Assembly: GCA_003024985.2 (NCBI GenBank)
Contig: PXIH01S0004139.1
Source: Euperipatoides rowelli
Taxonomy: Eukaryota > Onychophora > Udeonychophora > Euonychophora > Peripatopsidae
DNA: 10,631 bases
Strand: one strand, 5' to 3'
The notes beneath the pieces were generated by a model that saw only the letters and a program-made list of their open reading frames with translations, was not told the origin of the DNA and ran no database searches. The translations under genes were made by a program, and so were the position numbers. Shown piece after piece: positions 1 to 8,593 of this stretch; positions within the stretch are counted from its first letter, which is position 1; each line of letters begins with the position of its first letter.

Positions 1-3
1 GTT

Positions 4-115
4 TGTTTACACTGGTCAATACTCGCATCACATTCCGGAACATGTTCCGGAAAAGGCGCCAGTGTAAAAGTGGCTTTAGAATGAGAAGTGTCTGTACTGT
101 CTTTTGCATGCAAAT
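4..115. promoter_or_regulatory. Cluster of transcription-factor-like sites
   Basis: Within 112 bp I see TGTTTAC (4-10), a match to the forkhead consensus. GAACATGTTC (38-47) fits the p53-family half-site RRRCWWGYYY. Two TTCCGGAA boxes (33-40 and 45-52) carry the ETS core GGAA on both strands and the nTTCnnGAAn spacing of a heat-shock-type dimer. ATGCAAAT (108-115) is the POU octamer and lies in the palindrome TTTGCATGCAAA (103-114). The matches are visible in the sequence. Binding and function are inferred, and single short motifs occur by chance. Confidence 0.3.
6..68. repeat. Nested inverted repeat around a perfect 20-bp palindrome
   Basis: Positions 33-52 read TTCCGGAACATGTTCCGGAA, which is identical to its reverse complement. 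Outside it, TTTACACTGG (6-15) pairs exactly with CCAGTGTAAA (59-68), giving a 10-bp outer stem. The block is clearly richer in G and C than its surroundings. It could be a regulatory palindrome or the remains of a short inverted-repeat element. The sequence alone does not decide between these. Confidence 0.85.
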
Positions 116-483
116 ATCTTGTATGTTTATTTATGAAGCAGACAAGTGATATACAATCATGAGTGAAATATAAACAAAGGGGTCTAATAACTGATTTAGT
201 TATTCTGTGATGCAGCCCAGTTTGGATGCCAATCTGGTCTTTTACATTTCTTTTTGATTCTTAATAATAGTAAAAGCTCAGCATTTATTTTCAACATATA
301 CATTGTAATACTAATATCATATAAAATGTATTTTCCAAATGTCATGACAAAAACAAAAATCTAATAACAATTAGAATTTGGTAATATAGTGATTATACGA
401 ACCAGGGAAGGAAAAGCTTTCGATTTTCCCAGTAGTACAGTATAACGGCCAACTTTCCACTAGATTTTGAAGAATCCCTCCTA

Positions 484-496
484 CCCCCCCCCCCCC
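484..496. repeat. Run of 13 C residues
   Basis: An uninterrupted C13 run follows AATCCCTCCTA. A similar C-run holding an ambiguous base occurs at 4388-4402. Such runs are prone to slippage and base-calling error. Confidence 0.9.
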
Positions 497-956
497 TCAC
501 AGTTATTTGTCATGTAATTTTTTTTTAATTTGAAAATGGTGAGCCCAAATCAGTCAAATTCACTACTTTAAAACTAGAATAACAACTAAATAATTCAGAA
601 TAGCGAATTAAAATTCATCTTTTTTTTTTCTTAGCCTGCTGTTTGGTGATAGTAAACTTTTAAAGTTTAAACGTTTTACTACTTTTTAATAAAATTTACT
701 TAATGTGTACTGTATATAGTGTAAATCAGCCAAGTAAAAACATCCATGTAATGAAAGATGAAAGCAGTCAACACCAGCGCCACCTAGGCACAGACTATCA
801 CTAGTAATAGTATAATGTGCAGTATAACCATAGATTCATTTAGAGCAATCAATTTGAAATAGGCCATACTGTGCACTTACATAATGGGTTTTATTACAAT
901 AATTTAACAATTCCTACTCTTATAATAATTTTGCAAAAATTTAAAAATTACTTCAA

Positions 957-1015
957 CCTTTTCTATCCTCTTCCTTTCTTCTTCTCCTCCTCTTCTTCCC
1001 ATCCTCTTCTCTTTT
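957..1015. repeat. Polypyrimidine tract
   Basis: Fifty-nine bases are almost purely C and T on the plus strand, with A only at 965 and 1001. The core 966-1000 is 35 pyrimidines without a break. The order is irregular, with CTT and CCT triplets mixed. It abuts the perfect hairpin at 1016-1051. Long purine/pyrimidine tracts can adopt triplex structure, but the mirror symmetry here is only partial. Confidence 0.85.
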
Positions 1016-1067
1016 ATATTTGGATATCATCTTTTGATGATATCCAAATATGGATTTGGATATCATC
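1016..1067. repeat. Perfect 16-bp hairpin plus third copy of its arm
   Basis: ATATTTGGATATCATC (1016-1031) is the exact reverse complement of 1036-1051, with a TTTT loop (1032-1035). A third copy of the arm, ATTTGGATATCATC, follows at 1054-1067 in direct orientation. The third copy runs directly into the decayed reverse transcriptase sequence. This suggests the repeat marks, or arose at, the broken upstream edge of that element. Confidence 0.85.
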
Positions 1068-1309
1068 CTACAAGCGCACAATTCTTATATTAGACCTTTA
1101 CTGGAATATGCGGCGCCATTATGACATTTTTCTCTAACGGAAAAAAGGGTGGTTTCATTGGTGTTTGGTATTGATTATGTAAGTTTTCTCATGCATTAAC
1201 TATTTTAAACCTGGATTCACCTGAAAGTAGTAGAGAAAAAAATTAGTATTAACTTTGCATCAAAGCTTTTAACTCATTTCCCCATTTATTACCTCCAAAA
1301 TCATTATGA
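1062..1309 (+). pseudogene. Decayed LINE reverse transcriptase, carboxy-terminal part
   Basis: Three blocks match, in order, the region behind the catalytic core of non-LTR retrotransposon reverse transcriptases (Jockey/CR1/L2-like). Block 1 (1062-1196) reads SYIRPLLEYAAPL, then a stop where the family has tryptophan, then HFSLTE and KRVVSLVFGIDYVSF. The last part resembles the 'QKR...G..YVSY' stretch with some residues deleted. Block 2 (1193-1246) is in another frame and reads ALTILNLDSPESSREK, matching the usual 'ALxxLNLxSLxxRRE' segment. Block 3 (1253-1309) reads KAFNSFPHLLPPK and ends at a stop. The palm domain with its catalytic aspartates and the endonuclease are absent, so this is a 5'-truncated, frameshifted and inactive copy. 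The motif order gives the identification. The exact clade is uncertain. Confidence 0.75.
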
Positions 1310-1353
1310 ATAAAACAGCTGTAGAAACAGTTGTGTCATCAAATTAATCTCGG

Positions 1354-1367
1354 AATAAAAAAAAAAA
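1354..1367 (+). other. Possible 3' poly(A) tail of the LINE relic
   Basis: AATAAA at 1354-1359 runs directly into a stretch of A residues ending at 1367. It lies 45 bp beyond the last recognisable LINE codon on the same strand. A short 3' UTR closed by a poly(A) tail is usual for several LINE clades. In DNA this AT-rich the match could be chance. Confidence 0.3.
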
Positions 1368-2300
1368 GTGAAACTTTCATTTTGTAATCTCAGACTGAGG
1401 ATAGGAATATTCTTAATTTTATCTTTTAACTTTTTTTTATGCATATTTTTTTTTCCCCAGTGGAATTATTTTTTTATCTTTGAAAATCAATAATAAAACA
1501 AATTTTAAAAATCTATTACATTTGACCTTTAAATATACAAATTGAAAATTACTTTTTTTTTTTTTTTTTGTCAGACTGATATTTTAAAAGTACAGTACCA
1601 GTATGTATTAATAATCGTTTATTTACATCTGGCATTGGCGACCATTTTTAAAAGGAAGCAAAACGTAAAACTGAAATTATGCCATAGATTTTTTTTAAAT
1701 AATAAATTTAATTTAAAAATTAAAATTATTTTTGTAATCATATCCACATCTAGCTTTTGGTCAGGAATATGACTTTTCTTGATTTGTTTTAAATTTGACT
1801 GCATCTATTGATTATTTTTAATAATAATACTATTATATTTCCCTTCCTCTTCCTTTTTTCACCTTTCTCTCCCAGTCGTTTCTCTTCTCGTTCGACTTGT
1901 AAACTTCCCAGTAGCTTAGCTATCATGAAATGAAAAAAAATAAATTTGGGCATAGGACTGAAAATGGTAGGCTTTGTTTCATGTCTTCCATGGCATTTTT
2001 ATATTTTATTCAAATTTAGTATTAGTTACACATTTAATGTTTATTTAGTGCAAATAAATTCTAAGCTCATTCTTGTACTTTTGATCAAAATACTTATAAA
2101 AAGTGTCAGCTGACTATTCATACTTATTTCAAAGTATGAAAATGACAATACTCTTTAATTCAGTGAACAATTTTTATCAGTTCATCCCCTTACACCTCAT
2201 TATATTCTTAAATACAGATTTGTTTCCATATATATATATTTATTTATTTGTACTCTTAATATGCATTAGAAATTTGTTATAATATTTAATATAAAATGTT

Positions 2301-2321
2301 GATTGGTTTGCATTATTTTAG
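2301..2321 (+). other. Candidate splice acceptor
   Basis: A T-rich stretch ends in ATTTTAG, with the AG at 2320-2321. It is followed by an abrupt rise in GC content and about 125 bp free of stops in the favoured frame. The pyrimidine tract is moderate, being broken by G residues. The boundary is inferred from this composition switch. Confidence 0.5.
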
Positions 2322-2448
2322 CTCATCAGAAAGACGTGGGAGTACTGGGTCTCATTCGGAGCCTACAACATCGAATCAAGCTACCAAACCAAAAAAGAAT
2401 GATCATACTACTAATTCTACCCCACCAGTTGAAGTCCAACGATACTGA
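2322..2448 (+). CDS. Probable terminal coding exon, protein family not recognised
   Basis: This 127-bp block stands out from its surroundings by much higher GC content, beginning after a splice-like AG and ending at a TGA (2446-2448) where the sequence turns AT-rich again. In the favoured frame the first base completes a split codon (phase-2 intron). Forty-one codons follow, from SSERRGSTGSHSEPTTSNQ to a PPVEVQRY carboxy terminus. The segment is rich in Ser, Thr, Pro, Lys and Asn and is probably a disordered tail. It has no domain or membrane segment. The other two frames are also open for a while, to stops at 2400-2402 and 2477-2479. The first of those has many C/G third positions, so the frame is not certain. 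The rest of the gene lies upstream of this window. Confidence 0.5.
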
Positions 2449-2760
2449 GATTCCAAAGTCTGTTTTTAATGTGTTCTAAATACAGTATTGATATTCGTGT
2501 CTAATTTACTTCAGGTTTTTTTCTCATCTCAAGATTCTTTTCGATGCACCTAGTTCTCAATCATCTCCCCAGAATCATATTGTAAAAAAGTTGATTTTTA
2601 TTTATAAACATATTGAGACTAAATCATTGTTTTTGAAGATGACTAATAAGTTTTATTACACCATTACAAAGCTAGGAGAAAAATTATTTTTCTAATTTTT
2701 ATTTTAACAAATAAAAAATACATTCCAGCCTAATAAAGGTTAAATTCATTAGAACCAATT
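2449..2760 (+). other. Likely 3' UTR with poly(A) signals
   Basis: After the TGA the sequence becomes AT-rich. AATAAA hexamers occur at 2710-2715 and 2732-2737. The second is followed by a GT/T-rich stretch (ACATTGTTGTAATTTTTATT, about 2782-2801) that could serve as the downstream element. Many other AATAAA hexamers lie further right, for example near 3660, 4170 and 5231, so the real 3' end could be more distal. Confidence 0.35.
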
Positions 2761-3000
2761 TTCCAAAATTAACCAAAACAACATTGTTGTAATTTTTATT
2801 AGCAAATTATTTTGTTTTGATTTACAGTATTTATAAAATTGAGAGAGGAAAAACCTGAACTAAAATTTTATCTCGAGTTTTATTTTCCATAAAAAAAATA
2901 AAAAAATCACAGTTTACAAAACAATATATTTTTGCCTTATATTTATGCATTTTTTTATATATAGTACTGGAAGATGTATTTATACAATATTTATGTTCAG
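2761..3000. other. AT-rich spacer or extended 3' UTR
   Basis: I see no gene or clear repeat here. There are A/T runs and one isolated TACAGTA-type motif near 2826. Confidence 0.5.
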
Positions 3001-3186
3001 ATATATACTGTATGATATACAGTATTTAGTATACACTGTATATTTACAGTATTGGAGTTATAGTATATAAAATATGTAGACTAACTATTGCCTAAACAGT
3101 ATAAATAATGTACAGTATTTACTGTCTAGTACATAGTTTTTATACTGTACACAGCAGTATATACGGTATATATTATACTGTATACC
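3001..3186. repeat. TACTGTA/TACAGTA tract 1
   Basis: Degenerate copies of TATACTGTATA and its complement TATACAGTATA recur on both strands at irregular spacing, for instance at 3005, 3018, 3035, 3045, 3111, 3140 and 3174. The unit is self-complementary except at its centre. The tract is therefore a field of overlapping quasi-palindromes rather than a head-to-tail array. The right edge carries the 24-bp end shared with tract 2. Confidence 0.7.
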
Positions 3187-3197
3187 GGAGGTGTCAA
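3174..3197. repeat. Inverted-repeat edge, left copy
   Basis: TATACTGTATAC, then CGGAGGTGTCAA, matches the reverse complement of 4475-4500 with one mismatch and a 2-base gap. Both copies face inward with the GTGTCAA end. Confidence 0.75.
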
Positions 3198-4474
3198 TAA
3201 CATTGATTGATCAAACACATAATGCTTTTTGGTAGACCGCCAATAATATACGGTATATTTTCTTTTAAGTTCTAATTTTCAAAAGCAATTGAAAAACAAT
3301 TAAATAATAAATTTAAATATGTTTATTTCTATACTTATAGAATTACTGTTTTATTAGATAGTGTAGGCTATAATATGCATTATACAACTATTTTCTCTGC
3401 TTTTAATAAATAGTAAATAATTGCATCTAGTGGTAATAACACATTGTTAACTTTAAATGTACGAGGGGAAAAAATCATACGAGCATTTAAAATTAGTGTG
3501 CTGCTCAAAAAATATATTTTCTTGTGAAATTTACAGCAAAAACTGGCAGAGAAATTCTTTACTACTTAAACTTGCTAGTCAATTTTTTAAAAGTGTTTTT
3601 TAGAATTTATGCCACCCTCATTTTAACACTTCTAAAAGAGCAACCAGAAATACAGTAGTAATAAATTTAATATGTTGTACAGTACCATATACTAAAACTG
3701 TTAGATATACTGTACCGAACACCTAATAACATCCATGTGCAAAATACTCAATATTAGTAATACAATATATAATGTTTCTTTTTTTTTGTCTATCTTTGTA
3801 TTAGTTTATACTTGATCACCTGTAACTAATATCACATCCTGATTGGGCCAGGGATTTGATATTTTGTTCATTTCAGTAAACATACAGTATATTTGCATTA
3901 ATTATTGTCTGCAATTCATATTATTAATAAACCAAATAATAATAAAAAGTGCTAAATTAATTTATTTTTTGTTATAAATTAATAATTTTCTTTGTCAAAA
4001 TAATTCCCATAATGATAATTATTAAAAGAAATCATTTTTTATAATCTAAATTGTTCATTTAAAAAAAAAAAAAAAGATAAATTTCATTTGTTTTCTTTCT
4101 AATGTCTACAAACATTCATTTGAAATGTAAAAAGCTGCTTGTTTCTAAGGAGTGTGAAGTGGCTCATGTAAATAAATACTTTATTTACAAAAATAAAAAT
4201 AACATCAAAGTATAAAAACAAAAACAATGAAATACAAATCAAAATTACAATATTTGTCAATATTTTACAGTATAATTATAACTTCAGACATTTCTTTTAT
4301 TTTATCATTTATCCCCACCCTTACTAGGGGAATCAACCATGAAATGATCCCTTACAAAATTTTTGTTTACCCCTATTGCCGCCTCTTCCCCCCCCCCCCN
4401 CCTCCATGGAATTTTTTGAAGAACAGATCATAGGTAGATTTTCACTGGCAAAGTAAATCTTATGTAAAAATTAG
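3198..4474. other. AT-rich spacer between the two inverted edges
   Basis: No convincing coding sequence is visible. Contents are A/T runs, scattered TACAGTA motifs (near 3651, 3678, 3708 and 3882), poly(A)-signal-like hexamers, and the C-rich run at 4388-4402. The frame at 4227-4433 has no coding character and crosses the C run. Confidence 0.5.
4388..4402. repeat. C run with an ambiguous base
   Basis: Twelve C residues, one N (4400) and two more C residues. The N inside the run shows that its length or one base was not resolved in the source assembly. Confidence 0.9.
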
Positions 4475-4500
4475 TTGACACCCCTCCTGTATACAGTATA
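4475..4500. repeat. Inverted-repeat edge, right copy
   Basis: TTGACACCCCTCCTG followed by TATACAGTATA is the inverted partner of 3174-3197. It marks the sharp left boundary of tract 2. Confidence 0.75.
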
Positions 4501-5050
4501 TAGTGCTACTGTATATCTAAAATATGTAGTTTGTCATATAATATAATACTGTAGATATAAATATAGTATATCTATACTGTGTATACTGTATGTAGTATAT
4601 ATCCAGTTATATATGTGCAATATATTTTTATTTGTTTTATCTATAAATATAACATGCTGTATTGTATAATTGTATATACAGTAATATGTAGTCTATTATA
4701 CAGTACTAATATACTGTATATAGTTTTGTATACAGTATATAGGCCTACTACATATGCTGTAAATACAATACAGTAAACATTGTCTACAGTACTGCACATA
4801 TAGTATTTATAATGTAGCCTACAGTATATACTGTACCGTATACTGTATAAGTTATACAGCACCTTATAAGCAGTATGTTATATTAGTATGTCTATACTAT
4901 ATATTCAATACATTTTATAGAGTATTCATATACTGTATAAACTTTATATAAACAGTATATGCTGTAAGCAGTGTAGGCTAATGTATATTACACAGTATAG
5001 ATGCACTATATACTGTACTTTATACATGAAATGTGTATATACTGTATATT
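4489..5050. repeat. TACTGTA/TACAGTA tract 2
   Basis: About 560 bp are dominated by variants of TATACTGTATA and TATACAGTATA on both strands, mixed with TAGGCCTA-like and GTAGGCTA-like breaks (4740, 4813, 4973). The frames that span it (4579-4776 plus, 4641-4862 minus) encode only Tyr/Ile/Val/Cys/Thr-rich strings dictated by the repeat and are not genes. If transcribed from the plus strand, the RNA holds several UGUAUAUA/UGUAAAUA octamers (4671, 4715, 4758, 5034). Confidence 0.8.
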
Positions 5051-6602
5051 TTTATTTACATAATTACTCTTTATTATTTGTATTAACATAAGTATTTGAA
5101 ATCTCAGTGTTTTGAAACTGTGGATTTTTGTATTTGATATTGTCATTTTTGTTTTAATATTTGACTGTATATAGAAAATTTAATTTGAATGGGGGATGAG
5201 GCCAAAGGTACATTCAAACCTTTTACAAGAAATAAATAAATGGCTTATGATTTCGATACAGCATATAAATTTTGAGTGTTAGTTCTAATCGTGTGTTATA
5301 TAAAATCTGACGATGATTTTATTCCATTATAAGACCATTGTCTCATGACACTTACTTCCTTTTTTAAATCTTAAAACTTTTGACCATAATATATACAGTA
5401 GGTGCTATAACTAAAAAAATAAAAATTCTAATTTTTGATCGGGAGTTCTTTTTTTTCTCATCCCTTGTCGACTGGGAAATTTGTGCCTAATATAAAAAGA
5501 TTTTTACACAGATGAATTTTGATGAAATCTTCTATAATTCAGAAATTCCATAAACGGCTTATAAAATAATTTTATGTGAGATAATTTGTTTATTTATAAC
5601 AAAAGTTAAAATACAGGTTGATAAATATTAGTGGTTTTTGAAAATGTATATATTTAACTTATATTTTTTATATGAACTTACAGATTAGCCCTGAAGAAAT
5701 AACCATTGACTTTAGAAAGTATTATCAGTTTTCGTTTTTATCAATCTGTGTTTCAACTTACGTTGTAAATGATTTCAAATTATCTCAAAATTATTTTATA
5801 AGACAGTTATTGAAGTTCTGATTTATTGAAGGATTTATACTTTTATAGTACAAAATTATAAGTTGCCATGAATACCTCCACCATTCTAGNAGTTTTAAAA
5901 AAAAGTATTACCTCTATCAGTGCATTGTAATATTAGCTGTGGTAGGTCACTCTGGCCTGTTGATACTGGTTTAAACTAACATTGCTATGAGCCCAACAAA
6001 TAATCCTTCAACATTTATATACGATATATATATTTTTAAATGGCAATCAAATATTAATTTTTATTATAATAAGAAAAATCATTAAATTTTATTCATTGAA
6101 TGTTGTCATCTGATCGTGAATACGTAACATTTTAACATCTACCATATTACCAAATTTCGAATGCCAAGTTGCATTTTTAGTAAAAAAATATATATTTTTG
6201 TATATTCGGTATAATTTTTAAATTTTATTTAAATGTTTTTAACTTGTATATTATTTTATTCATTCAGAAGAATTCTTTGAAAACTTTCATCATTACACTT
6301 TGAAGTCGTACTGTACTTTTTTTTGTTTTGGTGGGGGAAAAGACAGTTGATAGATTATAAAACCAAACATTTAACATTAAATGATTATGAAGAAGCTGGG
6401 AACTTAGTGTATTTCATCTTGAATTCTAAAAGGTTTATAGTTATTCCATAGCACATATAGCACATAAGTATTTTAAATAAAAAAAGCTACAAATGAAAAA
6501 GGTTTCCCATCGTCCAATATTTTTAAACTTAGAAGTATATGTGTTATAAATACATATTCTGTATAAATACTGTACTTTATGTTTACAATATATAAACATA
6601 CA
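5051..6602. other. AT-rich spacer, no gene recognised
   Basis: I see no coding sequence with family character. The notable small item is an 8-bp stem at 5184-5191 and 5211-5218 (TTTGAATG/CATTCAAA). One N lies at 5890. A GC-richer patch near 5935-5995 has no assignable content. Confidence 0.5.
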
Positions 6603-6790
6603 GTACATAAGAGGATCACCATTTAAGCGTTCCCGACTATTGGTAATTCTACAGATAAGCTTCCTCCATTTGTTTTTGTCGTTGACCACTTCAATTAAGC
6701 AAGATTCAGTCCAGTATCAACTTTGATGGTATCTATCCAACTAGTTCTTGGGAGGCCTCTTTTACTCTCTCCCTCTATTATACCAATTAC
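6603..6790 (-). pseudogene. LINE endonuclease-reverse transcriptase relic, extreme C-terminus
   Basis: Read on the minus strand from 6790, the first frame gives IIEGESKRGLPRTSWIDTIK and then VDTGLNLA before a TAA at 6697-6695. A shifted frame from 6689 continues VVNDKNKWRKLICRITNSRE. This order matches the conserved tail of many invertebrate LINE polyproteins: 'EGKRxRGRPRxSWxDxIK', 'TGL', then 'DRxxWRxLV'. The Arg of GRP is Leu here, and one frameshift plus a stop separate the blocks. The sequence to the right, where the rest of the reverse transcriptase should be, is a TACTGTA tract. The copy is therefore a short dead fragment. It represents a different segment, and probably a different lineage, from the plus-strand relic at 1062-1309. 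Confidence 0.8.
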
Positions 6791-6866
6791 ATATACCGTA
6801 TATAATAATACTGTATAATATATGGTGTACAGTATATACCGCATGTATAGTATATGTACCTAGCTG
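6787..6866. repeat. TACTGTA/TACAGTA tract 3
   Basis: A short tract of TATACCGTATA, ATACTGTATA and TACAGTATATAC variants begins where the LINE relic loses recognisable sequence. It shows no copy of the GTGTCAA edge seen on tracts 1 and 2. Confidence 0.65.
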
Positions 6867-8058
6867 CCAACTTATAGGAATTGTAATTAGTAAAAAAAAT
6901 TGGTGGCTAAGCAAAGAGAGAGAATTGAAATTTGAACAATTTTATAATGAAAGGGGATGGGAGATTAAAATTAATGAAAGATGTGCACAAATTAAAAATG
7001 TTAACGTACTAATTTACAAACTTTATTTTATCACCAAATTACCAATACCAGTCTAATCATTTTCTAGAGCAGGAAGGCTTAACAAACGAGTTGCCACTTT
7101 TAAGCGTTGTTCATTTTAAAAGGTTACCATAATTGGATAAAGTTTTTAATCAAACCATTTATAATAGTCAATTTTTCCTTCAAAGCCATTTAACTGACCA
7201 CCAGAAATCTTTGTTTGGCCTCTTTGTTTTTAGGCAACATTTTTGCAAAATAAAGGATGGTTTGCAGAGTTACAGCAATTGGAATAAATTGGCTCAATCA
7301 AAAAAAGAGGTAGGCTAAAATAAATTCAGTGCAAATGATTGAAATACTAATCGGTTTATACTTTTGAGTCATAACTTCAGAAGAATTTGAATTAACATAA
7401 AATAGCTTTAACTTTCCTTGTGAAGATATTACTAGCATGCCATAATTGATTACCACACAATTATACAGTATATCCATCGCTGGACTATAGTCTGTTGTTG
7501 TCCGACATATTTGCATGTGAATCCACAAGTTCTATGGGTTCAAAAATCATAATAAAATTAGAAGAAAAAAAAGAAATATGATTCTCACACAGAACCAAAA
7601 CTAAAAGTTTAACTTTCCTATATAAATGGGTAAAAAAATCAGGACTATACTCCCATTCAATCCTAGAACCAAAATGCTTTGAAATAAAACAATTTCTCTA
7701 TATAGCTGATCTAAGTGCATTCCTGATTAAAGCTAAGATTTAATATGTAAACATTGATTTTTTTTCCATCTTTGTCTTAAAATTTCTATTGTAATTTTTT
7801 TTTGCCAGTTCCCCACATTTTTATTCTTCCATGTTTATCCTTTATTCTTGTTTTTTAAATAAACGGAGATGACATATCCATTCAAAAGGTTTGAAATAAC
7901 CGACTGTAGTTCAACTTATATCCGCAAGTTTTTGAAAACAGTTATGATCTTTAAATTTGTTTTTTCTAGTTTTCCACAATGTTAAATGCAAAACTTCTCA
8001 AAAGTCGACAAAAATTAATTTGATTCGAGGCTGCATGTATAATGCTAAATATTTAAGC
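6867..8058. other. AT-rich stretch, no gene assigned
   Basis: Two plus-strand frames give non-repetitive peptides: the second half of 6748-7056 (residues KKNWWLSKERELKFEQFYNE onward) and 7133-7318 (HLTDHQKSLFGLFVF). The latter ends beside a GAG|GTAGGC donor-like site. Neither shows a known motif or a clear acceptor, so I leave them unannotated. The rest, 7320-8058, is AT-rich with A/T runs. Confidence 0.4.
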
Positions 8059-8143
8059 AAAAATTGTACCTTGAATATTTGTAGGTACGTACTAAATAAA
8101 TACGAACAAAAATTGAACCATGAAAACTTTTATTTGTAGGTAC
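8059..8143 (+). repeat. Imperfect direct repeat
   Basis: AAAAATTGTACCTTGAATATTTGTAGGTAC (8059-8088) recurs as 8108-8143, with two substitutions and an insertion of about 6 bases before the shared TATTTGTAGGTAC end. The copies are 19 bases apart. Origin by local duplication is inferred. Confidence 0.6.
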
Positions 8144-8593
8144 AGGTGATTCTTGAGATTTTGAACCATAGAATACAAAATACTGTTCCAGTAGTTTCAT
8201 TATTTGTTAATTGCCTTCAGTATTTTGGTATCTGATATTTGTTTTAAAAAAACATGTTGATGGATTTAGCACCATCAAATAATTTCTCTTTATTTTAATC
8301 TAGAGTGCTAATGCAGATTTTTAATGTATCAAACTTTCTTTTTTTTTTTAAATCTTTCTGTTTTATTTTGCGACATTCCTTCGATCACAAGCCTGAAATA
8401 TTTTTGTGAAAAGTTTGGTTATACTGTACATACTGTATATTGTCTTTCAAAAGTGGGGTCCAATTTTCAATTAATTTTTCTTTTCACAGTCTAAACTTAC
8501 AGATTGTTAGAAACCCTAAGATTATTTCATCATCATTTTTAGAAGTTTATGACTGAGCCTAGTTGTTTTTGTTTTTCGAGGTAATGATTTCAG

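Larger units (their letters stand above)
1..2321 (+). other. Probable intron or upstream non-coding DNA
   Basis: I see no intact reading frame here. The stretch ends in an AG that fits a splice acceptor in front of the likely terminal exon, so I infer it is the 3' part of an intron. Apart from the separately listed items (palindromes, C run, pyrimidine tract, hairpin, LINE relic), 120-480, 500-950 and 1370-2300 hold only AT-rich sequence with A and T runs. There is a second pyrimidine-rich stretch near 1840-1890. Two other acceptor-like sites, ending at 615 and 1460, lead into short frames that close quickly. Confidence 0.5.

Noticed and set aside
600-620. Strong-looking splice acceptor TTTTTTTTTTCTTAG
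   Set aside because: The following frame closes after about 17 codons and no donor follows. T runs are common here, so it is probably a decoy.
871-1137. 88-codon plus-strand frame
   Set aside because: It crosses a T-rich stretch, the pyrimidine tract (Phe/Ser runs) and the hairpin. The real coding signal in its last part is in another frame and belongs to a LINE.
1542-1804. Overlapping plus and minus frames of 61-76 codons
   Set aside because: Composition is Phe/Lys/Ile/Asn-rich, as expected from AT-rich DNA. There are no motifs and no splice context.
4227-4433. 68-codon plus-strand frame
   Set aside because: It runs through a C homopolymer with an N, shows no coding composition, and does not continue as a protein-like sequence.
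4579-4862. Tyr/Ile/Val-rich frames on both strands
   Set aside because: They are produced by the TACTGTA/TACAGTA repeat, which lacks stops in some frames.
6748-7056. 102-codon plus-strand frame, the longest in the window
   Set aside because: Its start is antisense to the LINE relic and its middle is the TACTGTA tract. The remaining third looks less repetitive but matches nothing I recognise and lacks splice support.
7133-7318. 61-codon plus-strand frame ending near a GTAGGC donor-like site
   Set aside because: The peptide is not obviously artificial, but there is no acceptor, motif or neighbouring exon. Evidence is too weak to annotate.
7298-7528. 76-codon minus-strand frame
   Set aside because: It has no motif and its composition follows the base composition. 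Palindromic bits such as GACTATAGTC are too short to matter.
7957-8139. 60-codon plus-strand frame
   Set aside because: Lys/Asn/Cys-rich chance frame that overlaps the imperfect direct repeat.
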